From NCBI RefSeq assembly GCF_029953265.1, contig NZ_JASBAO010000001.1, positions 2,237,501-2,301,500 on the forward strand: a stretch of 64,000 nt of DNA, in the 5' to 3' direction. The notes under the pieces were generated by a model. The model searched no databases. It was given only the letters and a program-made list of their open reading frames with translations, and was not told the DNA's origin. The DNA is from Commensalibacter oyaizuii. GTDB lineage: Bacteria > Pseudomonadota > Alphaproteobacteria > Acetobacterales > Acetobacteraceae. Both the position numbers and the translations under genes were made by a program. Below, one piece after another: positions 35,985 through 45,643 of the stretch (its first letter is position 1; each line of letters opens with the position of its first letter).

Positions 35985-36159
35985 TTACATATCCTTTAAA
36001 GTCATTAAATCAATATATTCATCAGTTTTATATAATCATATGATTTATATTAAACAATAAAAAACACCTCTTGATAATTCAGAACATTATTTTTTATATG
36101 TTCCCAAAGAAAACCCTTGCAAAAAAGATCATTTTACGGCAAATAGAGGTGGCGTCTAT

Positions 36160-36233
36160 GCGCCTGTAGCTCAATTGGTTAGAGCCGACCGCTCATAACG
36201 GCCTGGTTGCAGGTTCGAGTCCTGCCGGGCGCA
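36160..36233 (+). tRNA. tRNA with anticodon CAT (probably Ile2 with lysidine; elongator Met possible)
   Basis: A 74-base cloverleaf: acceptor GCGCCTG with CGGGCGC, D stem GCTC/GAGC, anticodon loop CTCATAA, T arm GCAGG-TTCGAGT-CCTGC and discriminator A. CCA is not encoded. The anticodon stem GACCG/CGGCC has an A-C mismatch at the second pair. The CCGCTCATAACGG anticodon arm with the GCAGG T arm looks to me more like alphaproteobacterial tRNA-Ile(CAU) than elongator Met. It is not the initiator, since there is no GGG/CCC anticodon stem end. The flanks GCGTC and GACGC extend the acceptor stem, and a T-run TTTTTTATTTTATTT follows, giving a built-in terminator. Confidence 0.9.
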
Positions 36234-36333
36234 GACGCTTTTTTATTTTATTTCGCCTGAAGCAAAGAATTGGGCGGGCGTGTTTTCCCCCTTAGTATAT
36301 GTTTGATGGATTGTTTAAAGGAGCTTCTCGACG

Positions 36334-38013
36334 ATGGCTGGGCCTCAATATGTTTATGTAATGAAAGATTTGACCAAGGCTTATCCTGGTGGGCGAGAAG
36401 TCTTTAAAGGAATTACTTTATCTTTTTTACCTGGGGTTAAAATTGGTGTTCTTGGGGTAAATGGTGCGGGTAAATCAACCCTGTTAAAAATCATTGCTGG
36501 TAAAGATAAAGAATTTGGCGGTGAAGCATGGGCTGCCGATGGTATTAAGGTTGGATATTTAGAACAAGAACCACAACTTGATCCAACTAAAAATGTTGGG
36601 GAAAATGTTGCTGAAGGCTTTGGCCCTTTAAAAAAAGCCGTTGATCGTTTTAATGAAATCTCTATGAAGTTCGCAGAACCCATGGATGATGATGAAATGA
36701 ATAACTTGCTGGCTGAACAGTCAGAATTACAAGAAATTATTGACGCGGGTAATGGCTGGGATTTAGATCGTCAAATTGAAATTGCTTTGGACGCCTTACG
36801 TTGTCCGCCCGCGCATTTAAGTGTTGAAAAATTATCTGGGGGTGAGCGTCGTCGCGTCGCGTTATGTCGTTTATTGCTAGAAAAGCCAGATATTTTGTTA
36901 TTAGACGAACCAACCAACCATTTGGATGCAGAAAGTGTTGCTTGGCTTGAACAAACATTACGTGAATATACAGGTACAGTGATCTTAATTACCCATGATC
37001 GTTACTTCTTGGATAATGTTACAAACTGGATCTTGGAAATTGAACGCGGACGTGGTTATCCATTTGAAGGAAATTATTCTTCATGGTTAGATCAAAAACG
37101 TAAACGTTTGGCCCAGGAAGAAAAAGAAGAAAGCGCACGTCAACGTGCCTTGGCTGCTGAACAGCAATGGATCAGCGCATCCCCAAAAGCTAGACAAGCA
37201 AAAAGTCAGGCTCGTATTGCAAAATACGAAGAAATGCTGGCGCAAAGTCAAGAAAAAGTGGGGGGCACTGCTGAAATTAATATTGCCCCAGGCCCTCGTT
37301 TGGGAAATGTCGTTATTGAAGCTGAAAATCTGAGCAAAGGGTTTAATGATCGTCTATTAATTGATGGCTTGAATTTTAAATTACCACCTGGGGGTATTGT
37401 TGGGGTTATTGGCCCTAATGGTGCGGGTAAATCAACGTTGTTTAAAATGATTACAGGTGTTGAAAAGCCAGATCAAGGCGAGATTCGCATCGGTGAAACG
37501 GTTCAATTAGGATATGTGGACCAATCTCGTGATGATTTAGATCCAAACAAAACCGTATGGGAAGAAATTTCTGGCGGAACCGATGTGTTGTATTTTGGTA
37601 AACGTTCTATTGCGTCTCGTGCTTATGTAGGAGCGTTTAACTTTAAAGGTTCCGATCAACAAAAGAAAGTCGGTATTCTTTCTGGGGGGGAACGTAACCG
37701 CGTGCATTTAGCAAAAATGTTGAAAAAAGAAAGTAATGTATTGTTGCTTGACGAACCAACAAATGATTTGGATTTGGATACTTTGCGCGTACTAGAAGAA
37801 GCATTAGAAGAATTCGCAGGTTGTGCGGTGGTTATCAGCCATGATCGTTGGTTCTTAGATCGATTGGCAACGCATATTTTAGCCTTTGAAGGGGATAGTC
37901 ACGTAGAATGGTTCGAGGGCAATTTCGAAGCATACGAAGCCGATAAACGTCGTCGCCTTGGTCCTGATGCAACGGAACCAAGTCGGATTAAATATAAACC
38001 AATTTCACGGTAA
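36334..38013 (+). CDS. ettA: Energy-dependent translational throttle protein EttA (ABC-F)
   Basis: A 559-residue cytosolic ABC-F ATPase that binds the ribosomal E site and gates entry into elongation by ATP/ADP level. Two ATPase cassettes are visible. The first has [14 protein letters not shown] (about 45), [16 protein letters not shown] (about 168) and [19 protein letters not shown] (about 190). The second has [14 protein letters not shown] (about 365), [15 protein letters not shown] (about 450) and [11 protein letters not shown]. Between them is the arm/linker with [17 protein letters not shown], a typical EttA segment. The start [21 protein letters not shown] matches the family. It is followed by a strong terminator. 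Confidence 0.95.
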   Translation: MAGPQYVYVMKDLTKAYPGGREVFKGITLSFLPGVKIGVLGVNGAGKSTLLKIIAGKDKEFGGEAWAADGIKVGYLEQEPQLDPTKNVGENVAEGFGPLKKAVDRFNEISMKFAEPMDDDEMNNLLAEQSELQEIIDAGNGWDLDRQIEIALDALRCPPAHLSVEKLSGGERRRVALCRLLLEKPDILLLDEPTNHLDAESVAWLEQTLREYTGTVILITHDRYFLDNVTNWILEIERGRGYPFEGNYSSWLDQKRKRLAQEEKEESARQRALAAEQQWISASPKARQAKSQARIAKYEEMLAQSQEKVGGTAEINIAPGPRLGNVVIEAENLSKGFNDRLLIDGLNFKLPPGGIVGVIGPNGAGKSTLFKMITGVEKPDQGEIRIGETVQLGYVDQSRDDLDPNKTVWEEISGGTDVLYFGKRSIASRAYVGAFNFKGSDQQKKVGILSGGERNRVHLAKMLKKESNVLLLDEPTNDLDLDTLRVLEEALEEFAGCAVVISHDRWFLDRLATHILAFEGDSHVEWFEGNFEAYEADKRRRLGPDATEPSRIKYKPISR

Positions 38014-38045
38014 ATATAAACAAGACTAACAATATGAATATTTTT

Positions 38046-38079
38046 ACCCATTTCAAAAAATTATGAAATGGGTTTTTTT
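38046..38079 (+). terminator. Intrinsic terminator after ettA
   Basis: A perfect 10-bp stem, ACCCATTTCA (38046-38055) with TGAAATGGGT (38064-38073), is followed by seven T. It lies 33 bases past the ettA stop and just before the GNAT start. Confidence 0.85.
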
Positions 38080-38098
38080 ATAGAACCCGAGATATAGT

Positions 38099-38605
38099 GT
38101 GATTTCTTCCGAACTTTATACTCCCAGATTAATATTATCCCCCATCAGTTGGCAGGATATGGAGGATGTCATACGATTGAAAACAGATTTTCAGGCATTT
38201 GGCCATATGTTGGGTGGGGTTCGTACTCCCTTACAAGCCAGTGCTGAAATGGCAGAAGATACTTTGTATTGGGGGCAGCATCGCATTGGGATGTATAGTA
38301 TTCGCGAAAATCCTAAATATGGTTCTTATCGATTCTTAGGGATTACAGGGATACATTATCGTCCTGATGGGCGTGGATATGCGCTACGATTTTCGTTATG
38401 GCCATGGGCGCAAGGTAGGGGATATGCACGTGAAGCAGCTTATGCTGCATTAATGGAAGCACACGCACGTGGTCATAAACGGATTGTTGCAGTTTCAAGA
38501 GAAGATAATGTTGCCTCTCGTCGTGTTTTAGGGGGAATTGGAATGACAGTGCAAGATAGTTTCATACGCGCAGGGCATAAAATGTTTTTGTATGTTAGTG
38601 AATAA
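38099..38605 (+). CDS. GNAT-family N-acetyltransferase (RimJ/RimL-like)
   Basis: A 168-residue acetyl-CoA-dependent acetyltransferase with a GTG start. The opening LYTPRLILSPISWQDMEDVIRL is the RimJ/RimL pattern. The acetyl-CoA loop reads WPWAQGRGYAREAAYAAL (about 100-118), and the C-terminal AVSREDNVASRRVLGGIGM is the usual N-x-x-S-x-x-x-L-x-x-x-G-F/M end. The substrate may be a protein N-terminus or a small molecule and cannot be told. The start lies only 20 bases past the ettA terminator and no strong ribosome site precedes it, so expression may be low or the start may differ. Confidence 0.85.
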   Translation: MISSELYTPRLILSPISWQDMEDVIRLKTDFQAFGHMLGGVRTPLQASAEMAEDTLYWGQHRIGMYSIRENPKYGSYRFLGITGIHYRPDGRGYALRFSLWPWAQGRGYAREAAYAALMEAHARGHKRIVAVSREDNVASRRVLGGIGMTVQDSFIRAGHKMFLYVSE

Positions 38606-38867
38606 AATAATAATTTATTCGTTCATTACTGAAATTTTCTAAATAATATAAATATTCAATATTGTAAAAGCCTAGAATTTTTTAAAATTTATGAAAAATT
38701 ATATTGTGTTTACACAACACTTTAATTCCTTAAATATTAATTTTTTGTAAGAAAATAAAAAAAAAATTTAATTTTGAATTATTATAAACTATCATAAATC
38801 AATGTTGTTGCTTGCCAACGTAATATTCGCACATTTATTTTCACTAATCAAAGCAAAGATCTAATTA

Positions 38868-40205
38868 ATGGATCAACATCAGAAATTGAATACTCACTTA
38901 TCTTTATGGCAGGTTGTGATTATTGGTGTTGCTTATATGACACCAATGACAGTATTTGATACATTCGGTATTGTCTCTGGCATTACGAATGGTCGCGTGC
39001 CCATGGCTTACCTGTTGGCATTGGTTGCAATTATGCTAACAGCATTAAGTTACAGCAGATTGGCCAGTGTTTTTCCTGAATTCGGATCAGCCTACACATA
39101 TACCAGCACCGTATGCGGGAAAGAAAACGGGTTTTTTGTGGGATGGGGAACATTACTAGATTATATTTTGTTGCCAATGATTAACAGTTTGCTTTCAGGG
39201 ATTTATTTGAAGGCATTATTTCCCAATATCCCAGCATGGATATTAATTTCAATATTCATTTTTATTGTTACTTTTATTAATTGTCGCAGTATTAAATTTC
39301 TGGCGAATTTGAATTTCCTTTTTGTCGGTATACCATTGGTTTTAATGGTGTATTTTATATATTTGGTTATTCATAATATCACTTTGACCTCTGGTTACGA
39401 ACATGTATTAACGATAAACCCTCTATTTAACGGAGATCGCAGTATTATCCCTTTGGTTAGTGGGGCCGCTGTTTTATGTTTTTCATTTTTAGGGTTTGAT
39501 GCAGTTTCAACACTTTCTAATGAAACTCAAAATGCTCGTCGGACTATTCCAAAAGCTATTATTATTACGGTGTTTTGTGGTGGGGTGATTTTTTTTATCA
39601 GCGCGTGGTTTATTCAATTATATTATCCAACCAATATTCGTTTTAAAGATCCTATAGAAGCAATGCCAGAAATCGTTTTATATGTTGGCGGTTTGCTGTT
39701 TCAATCCATTTTTTTAGTTGCAATTTTGGTTAATACTTTTGCGTCTGCTTTGGCCTCACATGCCAGTGCGGCCCGTTTATTATACATTATGGGATCAACA
39801 AACTTTATCCCAGGAAAGATATTTCGATATTTGCATCCTAAATATAACTCGCCATTTTACTGTGTCATTTTAATCGGTGTGCTATCCTTAAGTGCTGCCT
39901 TCTTCAGACTGGATACAGCGGTATCTTTAATTAGTTTTGGGGCGATGATTGCGTTCAGTTCTGTAAATATTTCAGTATTTGTTTTGTTTGTTATACAAAG
40001 AAAAGAATTCAAGACATTTAAACAAAAATGCTTGAATATCATTTTACCAATATTGGGGATATTTACTGTTGGGGTAATGTGGTTGAATTTAAAAGAGGAT
40101 GCCTTTATATTAGGTATATCTTGGTCAATACTAGGGCTGTTATATTTATTATATTTGAAAAAATATAAGAAATCGCTTTTTACAAAAAAAGAAATTCCTT
40201 TGTAA
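38868..40205 (+). CDS. puuP: Putrescine/amino acid APC-family permease, PuuP-like
   Basis: A 445-residue inner-membrane transporter with about twelve helices. It closely follows E. coli PuuP: LSLWQVVIIGVAYMTPMTVFDTFGIVSGITNGRVP at the start, FPEFGSAYTYT, GWGTLLDYILLPMINSLLSGIYLKALFP and FSFLGFDAVSTLSNET. FKDPIEAMPEIVLYVGGLLFQSIFL and SHASAARLLYIMG continue the match. PuuP takes up putrescine with the proton-motive force. It is followed after 51 bases by a PuuB-like oxidase on the same strand. The symbol is by similarity, and other amines or amino acids remain possible. Confidence 0.85.
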   Translation: MDQHQKLNTHLSLWQVVIIGVAYMTPMTVFDTFGIVSGITNGRVPMAYLLALVAIMLTALSYSRLASVFPEFGSAYTYTSTVCGKENGFFVGWGTLLDYILLPMINSLLSGIYLKALFPNIPAWILISIFIFIVTFINCRSIKFLANLNFLFVGIPLVLMVYFIYLVIHNITLTSGYEHVLTINPLFNGDRSIIPLVSGAAVLCFSFLGFDAVSTLSNETQNARRTIPKAIIITVFCGGVIFFISAWFIQLYYPTNIRFKDPIEAMPEIVLYVGGLLFQSIFLVAILVNTFASALASHASAARLLYIMGSTNFIPGKIFRYLHPKYNSPFYCVILIGVLSLSAAFFRLDTAVSLISFGAMIAFSSVNISVFVLFVIQRKEFKTFKQKCLNIILPILGIFTVGVMWLNLKEDAFILGISWSILGLLYLLYLKKYKKSLFTKKEIPL

Positions 40206-40256
40206 TAACAATTTTGTTCATGCTTCTTAGAAAATAATGCGTTTCGAGTTTATAAA

Positions 40257-41678
40257 ATGTCTGTAAAACAAAAAATTGAAAAACCAGAATTCATTGATGA
40301 TGCTGCATTTGTGCCCTCAAGAAATATTGAAGCACAACAAGATGACTGGAATTGGATTAAAAGTGATATAGGACCAGAAAATCCTGCAAATTATTATGAA
40401 TCCACTCTTTTGCCTTGGTCTGGTTTCCCAAAATTGGAACAAGACATCGAATGCGACGTTGTTGTTATTGGTGGTGGTTTGTTAGGATCATCAACAGCCC
40501 TACATTTTGCAGAGGCAGGGGTAGATACTGTTTTACTTGAAAAAAACCGTATCGGTTCAGCTGCTTCTGGCAGAAATGGTGGACAGCTAACCCCAGGGTT
40601 GGCCCGTTGGGAAGCTGAGACCATGATTGAAAATTTTGATTTTGATGAAGCCTGCCGTTTATGGAGATTTACGTCTGTTGAATCTTTTGATTTAATTGAC
40701 GAAATTGCAGATCGTTATGGATTATCCATTGATTTACGCAAGGGACATCTTACTGCAGCGATTCATCCAGGCCACATAAATGCACTTACCAAAGGGGCAG
40801 ATGCACGAAAATATCTGGGTGATGATACTGTTCGTATATTAGGTCCCTATGAAATCAAAGATCATATCAATACAGATTTATACCACGGCGGTGCATTAGA
40901 TACCATTGGTGGTCAAGTCCATTCTTTAGCATTGACACGTGGAATGGTTTATGGATTTGTTCAAAAAGGTGGACAGGTTTATGAAGATAGTGAAGTCTTA
41001 GCTCTTGAAGAAACACCACAAGGGACTTTGGTTAGAACAGAACAAGGGACTGTCCTTGCTAAAAAAGCAGTCGTTTTGGCCGTTCATGAATCCACGTTTA
41101 AATTATTATCAGAAGCAAATTCCACTATTCCATTTTATACCTATGTTGCAGTAACGCATCCTATCACTGATGGAACAGAGCCATTATTGCCAACAAATAT
41201 GGCAGTTTACGACACACAGTTTCAAATCGATTATTATCGTCCTGTTAAAAAACAAAGAATATTATTTGGTGGTCAAGGAACAGGTACTCGTTGGGATGAA
41301 CAAAAAACCTTGGATTATTTGACAACACGTTTACGAACTGTTTTTTCTCATAGGGATGATATTGAATTTGACTTTGCATGGAGTGGTACAACTGATTTGA
41401 CGTTAAATGGTGCAACAGATTGCAGAAAAACAGAGGGCAACGTTCCAACCTATGTTGTGCAGGGATGGAGTGGTCATGGCATTGCACAAACCGTACGAAT
41501 TGGTAAAGCCATACGAGATGATTTTTTAAACTATAATGATGATTTTTCAATGTTAACCTCAATTGAGCATCGGTCCATTTTATTAGGCAGACAACTTGCC
41601 CCCGTGGCAATTCCTTTAGCGAAATCATTACTTGGTATGCAAAATATGCTCGCGCCAGGAAAAATGATTTCATTCTAA
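40257..41678 (+). CDS. FAD-dependent amine oxidoreductase, PuuB-like (DAO family)
   Basis: A 473-residue flavoprotein. A 60-residue N-terminal extension precedes the FAD dinucleotide motif CDVVVIGGGLLGSSTALHFAEAGVDTVLLEK (about 63-93). GSAASGRNGGQLTPG and a C-terminal QGWSGHGIAQT (FAD/substrate pocket) follow. This is the glycine/D-amino-acid oxidase fold as in gamma-glutamylputrescine oxidase PuuB. It would oxidise an amine to an aldehyde, ammonia and peroxide, or feed electrons to another acceptor. PuuA ligase and PuuD hydrolase are not nearby, so the exact substrate is open. It is likely co-transcribed with the permease. Confidence 0.8.
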   Translation: MSVKQKIEKPEFIDDAAFVPSRNIEAQQDDWNWIKSDIGPENPANYYESTLLPWSGFPKLEQDIECDVVVIGGGLLGSSTALHFAEAGVDTVLLEKNRIGSAASGRNGGQLTPGLARWEAETMIENFDFDEACRLWRFTSVESFDLIDEIADRYGLSIDLRKGHLTAAIHPGHINALTKGADARKYLGDDTVRILGPYEIKDHINTDLYHGGALDTIGGQVHSLALTRGMVYGFVQKGGQVYEDSEVLALEETPQGTLVRTEQGTVLAKKAVVLAVHESTFKLLSEANSTIPFYTYVAVTHPITDGTEPLLPTNMAVYDTQFQIDYYRPVKKQRILFGGQGTGTRWDEQKTLDYLTTRLRTVFSHRDDIEFDFAWSGTTDLTLNGATDCRKTEGNVPTYVVQGWSGHGIAQTVRIGKAIRDDFLNYNDDFSMLTSIEHRSILLGRQLAPVAIPLAKSLLGMQNMLAPGKMISF

Positions 41679-41706
41679 AGAATAGTTTTTATCCAAGGGC
41701 GATTTG

Positions 41707-41735
41707 TATAAGTCATATTTTATTAATGGCTTATA
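41707..41735. terminator. Stem-loop between converging puuB-like and eutC genes
   Basis: TATAAGTCAT (41707-41716) pairs with ATGGCTTATA (41726-41735) with one G-U-type pair and a 9-base loop. It sits in the 177-base gap between two converging genes. No T-run follows, so it is only a candidate. Confidence 0.35.
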
Positions 41736-41855
41736 AATGTCGAGGAATTAAGGGTTATTTTGATAAGGAAAGGGTGAAGATACTATCTTTTCTGCACAAA
41801 TAGACAAAGGCAACGAATATTTAAAATAAATTTTGTTGCCAATCACTTTTATAAA

Positions 41856-42635
41856 TCAGGAGTGGTCAATATAAAGTGGTTTATTGCTAGGCAAAGCAGC
41901 ATAATCGCTTTCATCTTTTAATTGAACACCGCTCAGTTGCCGAACAAAGCTATGTTCTAATAGCCACGCTAGTTTAAAAGCAGCTAAGTCATATGTTAAC
42001 CCTTCTGGGCGCACATTAGAAATACAGTTACGATCTGCATCAGTGCGGGTATCATCAGGATGCCAAGTCATATAAATGCCTAAACTGTCAGCAGAAGATA
42101 AGCCTGGACGTTCCCCAATCAGCATGACGATTGCTTTTGCTTTTAAAATACTGCCAATTTTGTCCCCAAGTGCCACTCTTGCTTGATGGGCCAAAACGAT
42201 GGGGCCAAGACTAATATTTAATTTTTTTAAATAAGGCAACAGAGCCTTTACGACTTTAATGGCCTGTCGATCAACTGCGAAAGAGGATAGGCCATCGCCA
42301 ATAACAATAATTAGATCCGCAGGGGTAAGCTCGATATTATTTTTTAATAAATTAATACTGTCTTGATCTAGAGTTCTACCTAGATCGGGTCTGCGTAAAT
42401 ATTCATTACGATCTTTGGCGCAGCTGTGTACTGTTAGGCTTGTCAATTCTAATGGGGTCAGTTGGGTTTGCAATGCTTGACTATCAAAAGGTTTGTGTAC
42501 TGCATCGCGTGCCTGGGCATGGGCGAGACTAAAATTTAGAATTTCTTTGGTTGGGAGACTGACCCCATTACGCCCCAGAGCAATACGTGCTTTGGTAAAA
42601 TCCTTTAAAAACGACCAATTATCGGTAAGAGACAT
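41856..42635 (-). CDS. eutC: Ethanolamine ammonia-lyase small subunit
   Basis: A 259-residue subunit that with EutB forms the adenosylcobalamin-dependent lyase turning ethanolamine into acetaldehyde and ammonia. Conserved parts are ARIALGRNGVSLPTKEILNF near the N-terminus, RPDLGRTLDQDSI, ADLIIVIGDGLSSFAVDRQA (cobalamin-facing) and AIVMLIGERPGLSSADSLGIYMTWHP with DRNCISNVRPEGL. The start is 2 bases after the EutB stop, so the two are translated together. The N-terminal targeting sequence needed for microcompartments seems short or absent, in keeping with the lack of shell genes here. Confidence 0.95.
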   Translation of the reverse strand: MSLTDNWSFLKDFTKARIALGRNGVSLPTKEILNFSLAHAQARDAVHKPFDSQALQTQLTPLELTSLTVHSCAKDRNEYLRRPDLGRTLDQDSINLLKNNIELTPADLIIVIGDGLSSFAVDRQAIKVVKALLPYLKKLNISLGPIVLAHQARVALGDKIGSILKAKAIVMLIGERPGLSSADSLGIYMTWHPDDTRTDADRNCISNVRPEGLTYDLAAFKLAWLLEHSFVRQLSGVQLKDESDYAALPSNKPLYIDHS

Positions 42636-42637
42636 GT

Positions 42638-44020
42638 TTATTCTCCTGTGGGTAAAGCACTAAGTAAAGGATGGTTGGGGGCGGGGACTCTTAATATACC
42701 TTCATGATCTGTAATATGCATTTTTTCTAGCCATATTCGAAATTCAGGTGCATGCTTTAATCCTAGTAACCGCCGAATATATAAAGCATCATGGAATGAT
42801 GTGCTTTGATAGTTTAACATAATATCATCTGCACCTGGAACACTGATGATAAAGGGAATCCCCGCGGCCCCTAGTAAAGTAAGTAAGGTATCCATATCAT
42901 CTTGATCAGTTTGAGCGTGATTGGTGTAACAAATATCACATCCCAAAGGCAGCCCTAGTAATTTTCCACAAAAATGATCTTCCAGTCCTGCACGAATAAT
43001 CTGCTTGCCATCATACAAATATTCTGGACCGATAAATCCAACGACTGTATTTACCAACAGCGGATTGTAATGTCTGGCCACGGCATAGGCTCTGGCTTCA
43101 CAGGTTTGCTGATCAATACCGTGATGAGCATTGGCCGATAGGCAACTGCCTTGGCCTGTTTCGAAATACATAACATTATTACCAACAGTCCCACGATTGA
43201 GCTGTAACGCTGCGTCGTAGGCCTCTTGCAAGATATTTAAATTAATGCCAAAGCTGGTGTTGGCTTTTTCAGTTCCTGCAATAGATTGAAACACCAAGTC
43301 CACAGGAATGCCGCGCTCCATTAACTGAATGGTATTGGTCACGTGGGTCAAGACACAAGATTGCGTTGGGATTTCAAAACGTTGAATAACTTCGTCCAAC
43401 ATAGTATTTAGTTTTCCCAAGATGGGCAGGCTGTCACTGGCTGGATTAATTCCAATAACAGCATCCCCACTGCCATATAATAACCCATCTAACATTCCTG
43501 CAGCAATTTCTTGTATATTGTCGGTGGGACTGTTTGGTTGTAAACGGGTGGTAATGTGTCCTGGTAAACCAATACTGTTTCGAAAACGGGTAATGACGGT
43601 GCATTTTTTTGCTGCAATAATCAAATCTTGATTGCGCATAATTTTACTGACGGCTGCTGCCATTTCTGGGGTAATTGCTTTGGCAGTATTACTTAAAATT
43701 TCAGAAGTTGTATTATCGTCTAATATCCATTCCCGAAATCCACCAACTGTCAGGTGACGAATGGTTTTAAAATTGTCATGATCATGGCTATCAACAATTA
43801 AGCGGGTTACTTCGTCTTGTTCATAGGGGATTAATTGGTCTTCTAAAAAAGTTGCGAGTGGAATATCTGCCAATGCTAATTTAGCAGCGGCACGTTCTTC
43901 GTCACAGCTGGCGCCAATGCCAGCCAATACATCCCCAGAACGAGCAGGAGAGGCTTTGGCCATAACGGTTTTTAAATCTTCGAAAACCCACGTTTGATTG
44001 GCTAAAATTGTTTTATACAT
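42638..44020 (-). CDS. eutB: Ethanolamine ammonia-lyase large subunit
   Basis: A 460-residue catalytic subunit. The start is set at the ATG at 44020, which gives MYKTILANQTWVFEDLKTVMAKASPARSGDVLAG and aligns with E. coli EutB. A longer frame to 44068 would overlap the permease gene by 44 bases. Visible are GLPGHITTRLQPNSPTDNIQEIAAGM, GDAVIGINPASD, SIAGTEKANTSFGINL, FETGQGSCLSANAHHG and GFIGPEYLYDGKQIIRAGLEDHFCGKLLGLPLGCDICYTNH, all characteristic TIM-barrel parts. It acts in the cytosol with AdoCbl. Downstream of the permease by 4 bases, upstream of eutC by 2. No EutA reactivase is present in the window. Confidence 0.96.
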   Translation of the reverse strand: MYKTILANQTWVFEDLKTVMAKASPARSGDVLAGIGASCDEERAAAKLALADIPLATFLEDQLIPYEQDEVTRLIVDSHDHDNFKTIRHLTVGGFREWILDDNTTSEILSNTAKAITPEMAAAVSKIMRNQDLIIAAKKCTVITRFRNSIGLPGHITTRLQPNSPTDNIQEIAAGMLDGLLYGSGDAVIGINPASDSLPILGKLNTMLDEVIQRFEIPTQSCVLTHVTNTIQLMERGIPVDLVFQSIAGTEKANTSFGINLNILQEAYDAALQLNRGTVGNNVMYFETGQGSCLSANAHHGIDQQTCEARAYAVARHYNPLLVNTVVGFIGPEYLYDGKQIIRAGLEDHFCGKLLGLPLGCDICYTNHAQTDQDDMDTLLTLLGAAGIPFIISVPGADDIMLNYQSTSFHDALYIRRLLGLKHAPEFRIWLEKMHITDHEGILRVPAPNHPLLSALPTGE

Positions 44021-44024
44021 GGCA

Positions 44025-45422
44025 TTACCCGTTAATATTATGAATGACTTTGGCAGTTTCTTGTTCAACTACTGTTTTTCTGGATGATTTTGTCATTAGA
44101 AAATATACATATCCGGCACCCATAAATAAAATGAAGAAAGCAGCAAGTTCAAGGTTATATAACGCCATTGTAATAAGACATATAGTGGACATAACCATCG
44201 CAAATAAAGGAGCAAAAGGATACAAAATAGCTTTAAAAGGTCTATGTAAATCTGGCTCACTGCGACGCAGTTTAAATAAAGATGCCATAGAGATAATATA
44301 CATTACCAATGCACCAAAGGCAGCAACCGTCATGATACTGGCAGTTAGGGGTTGGTTCGCGATAATGATTAAAGAGTCAGAAAAAATTGCACCAATACCA
44401 ATAAATCCACCGACCAAGATTGCGAGATAAGGGGTCTGCGTATATTTGTTTATTTTGGCCAAAGATCTAGGCAGGTATCCATCCCGGGCCAATGAAAAAA
44501 TCTGACGGGAATATCCCATGATGATTCCGTGTAACGAGGCGATTAGCCCAGACAGCCCCAGCCATACTAATATTTGTAGCCATATGCTTTGCGACCCTAC
44601 GATAACTTTCATTGCTTGGGGCAGGGGATCATTAATATTTGCCAGCAAACGCCAGTCACCTTTGGCTCCCCCCGCAAACAGCATAATAAACAAAGCAAGC
44701 AAAGTAACCGTGATAATCCCAGCACCCAAAGCTTTTGGAATGGTGCGTTGTGGGTCTTTGGCCTCTTCTGCAGCCATAGATGCCCCTTCAATGGCCAAGA
44801 AAAACCAAATGGCAAAAGGGGTTGCCGCTAACATACCTTCAATTGTAGAAAAGTGAAATTGATTTTGTCCAGCCCAGCCGTGGCTGGCAAAATGTTCCCA
44901 TGAAAAGGTTGGTGCCACCACGCTCATAAAAACAATTAATGCAAATATTGCCAGTAAAGTCACAACTAATTCAAAAGTAGCAGCAATATGAACACCAATA
45001 ATATTTAGTGCCATAAACAGTAAAAATGCACCGCAAGCAATTAATTTGGTATTAATAAAAGGGAATTGAACGTTGATATATGCACCAATGGCCATAGCAA
45101 TGGCAGGGGGGGCAAAAACGAATTCGATCAACGTTGCAAATCCTGCAAAAAATCCGACAGTCGGACCAAAGGCACGTAAGGCATAGGCAAAGGGACCGCC
45201 AGCATGAGGAATAGCCGTGCTGAGTTCGGTTAGGCTGAAAATAAAGCAACAATACATTGATGCAATTAAAAGAACCACGATAAGAAAACCGAGGGTTCCA
45301 GCACTAGCCCAACCATAGCTCCATCCAAAAAAAGACCCTGAAATAACCAATCCAACGGCAATTCCCCACAGATGAAACGTCCCAAGCGTACGATGAAGGG
45401 TGGTATTTTCGGACATAGGCAC
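44025..45422 (-). CDS. eat: Ethanolamine permease (APC family)
   Basis: A 465-residue, twelve-helix inner-membrane transporter. The start TFHLWGIAVGLVISGSFFGWSYGWASAGTLGFL is the signature opening of the ethanolamine permease group. FSLTELSTAIPHAGGPFAYALRAFGP and LAIEGASMAAEEAKDPQRTIPKA follow. It is the first gene of the eat-eutB-eutC unit, with eutB 4 bases further on. The adjacency to the lyase makes ethanolamine the most likely substrate. A regulator such as EutR or a two-component system is not seen next to it. Confidence 0.93.
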   Translation of the reverse strand: MPMSENTTLHRTLGTFHLWGIAVGLVISGSFFGWSYGWASAGTLGFLIVVLLIASMYCCFIFSLTELSTAIPHAGGPFAYALRAFGPTVGFFAGFATLIEFVFAPPAIAMAIGAYINVQFPFINTKLIACGAFLLFMALNIIGVHIAATFELVVTLLAIFALIVFMSVVAPTFSWEHFASHGWAGQNQFHFSTIEGMLAATPFAIWFFLAIEGASMAAEEAKDPQRTIPKALGAGIITVTLLALFIMLFAGGAKGDWRLLANINDPLPQAMKVIVGSQSIWLQILVWLGLSGLIASLHGIIMGYSRQIFSLARDGYLPRSLAKINKYTQTPYLAILVGGFIGIGAIFSDSLIIIANQPLTASIMTVAAFGALVMYIISMASLFKLRRSEPDLHRPFKAILYPFAPLFAMVMSTICLITMALYNLELAAFFILFMGAGYVYFLMTKSSRKTVVEQETAKVIHNING

Positions 45423-45643
45423 TCCTGATACAATTAATAATAAAATACTAGGTCATTTTAAAATCTCTTAAAATATTAAAAGAAATATTAAATTAGACAT
45501 TAGGTTGAGTTAAGTAACGAAATAAAAATAGAAAATTAAGTAATTTCTCTTTTATAAAATTACTTATTACTTCATGTTATCGTGATTACTCGAAAAATCT
45601 AGGGGGACTCAGAATAATTTTCTTACCCCCTTTTAATCAAATT

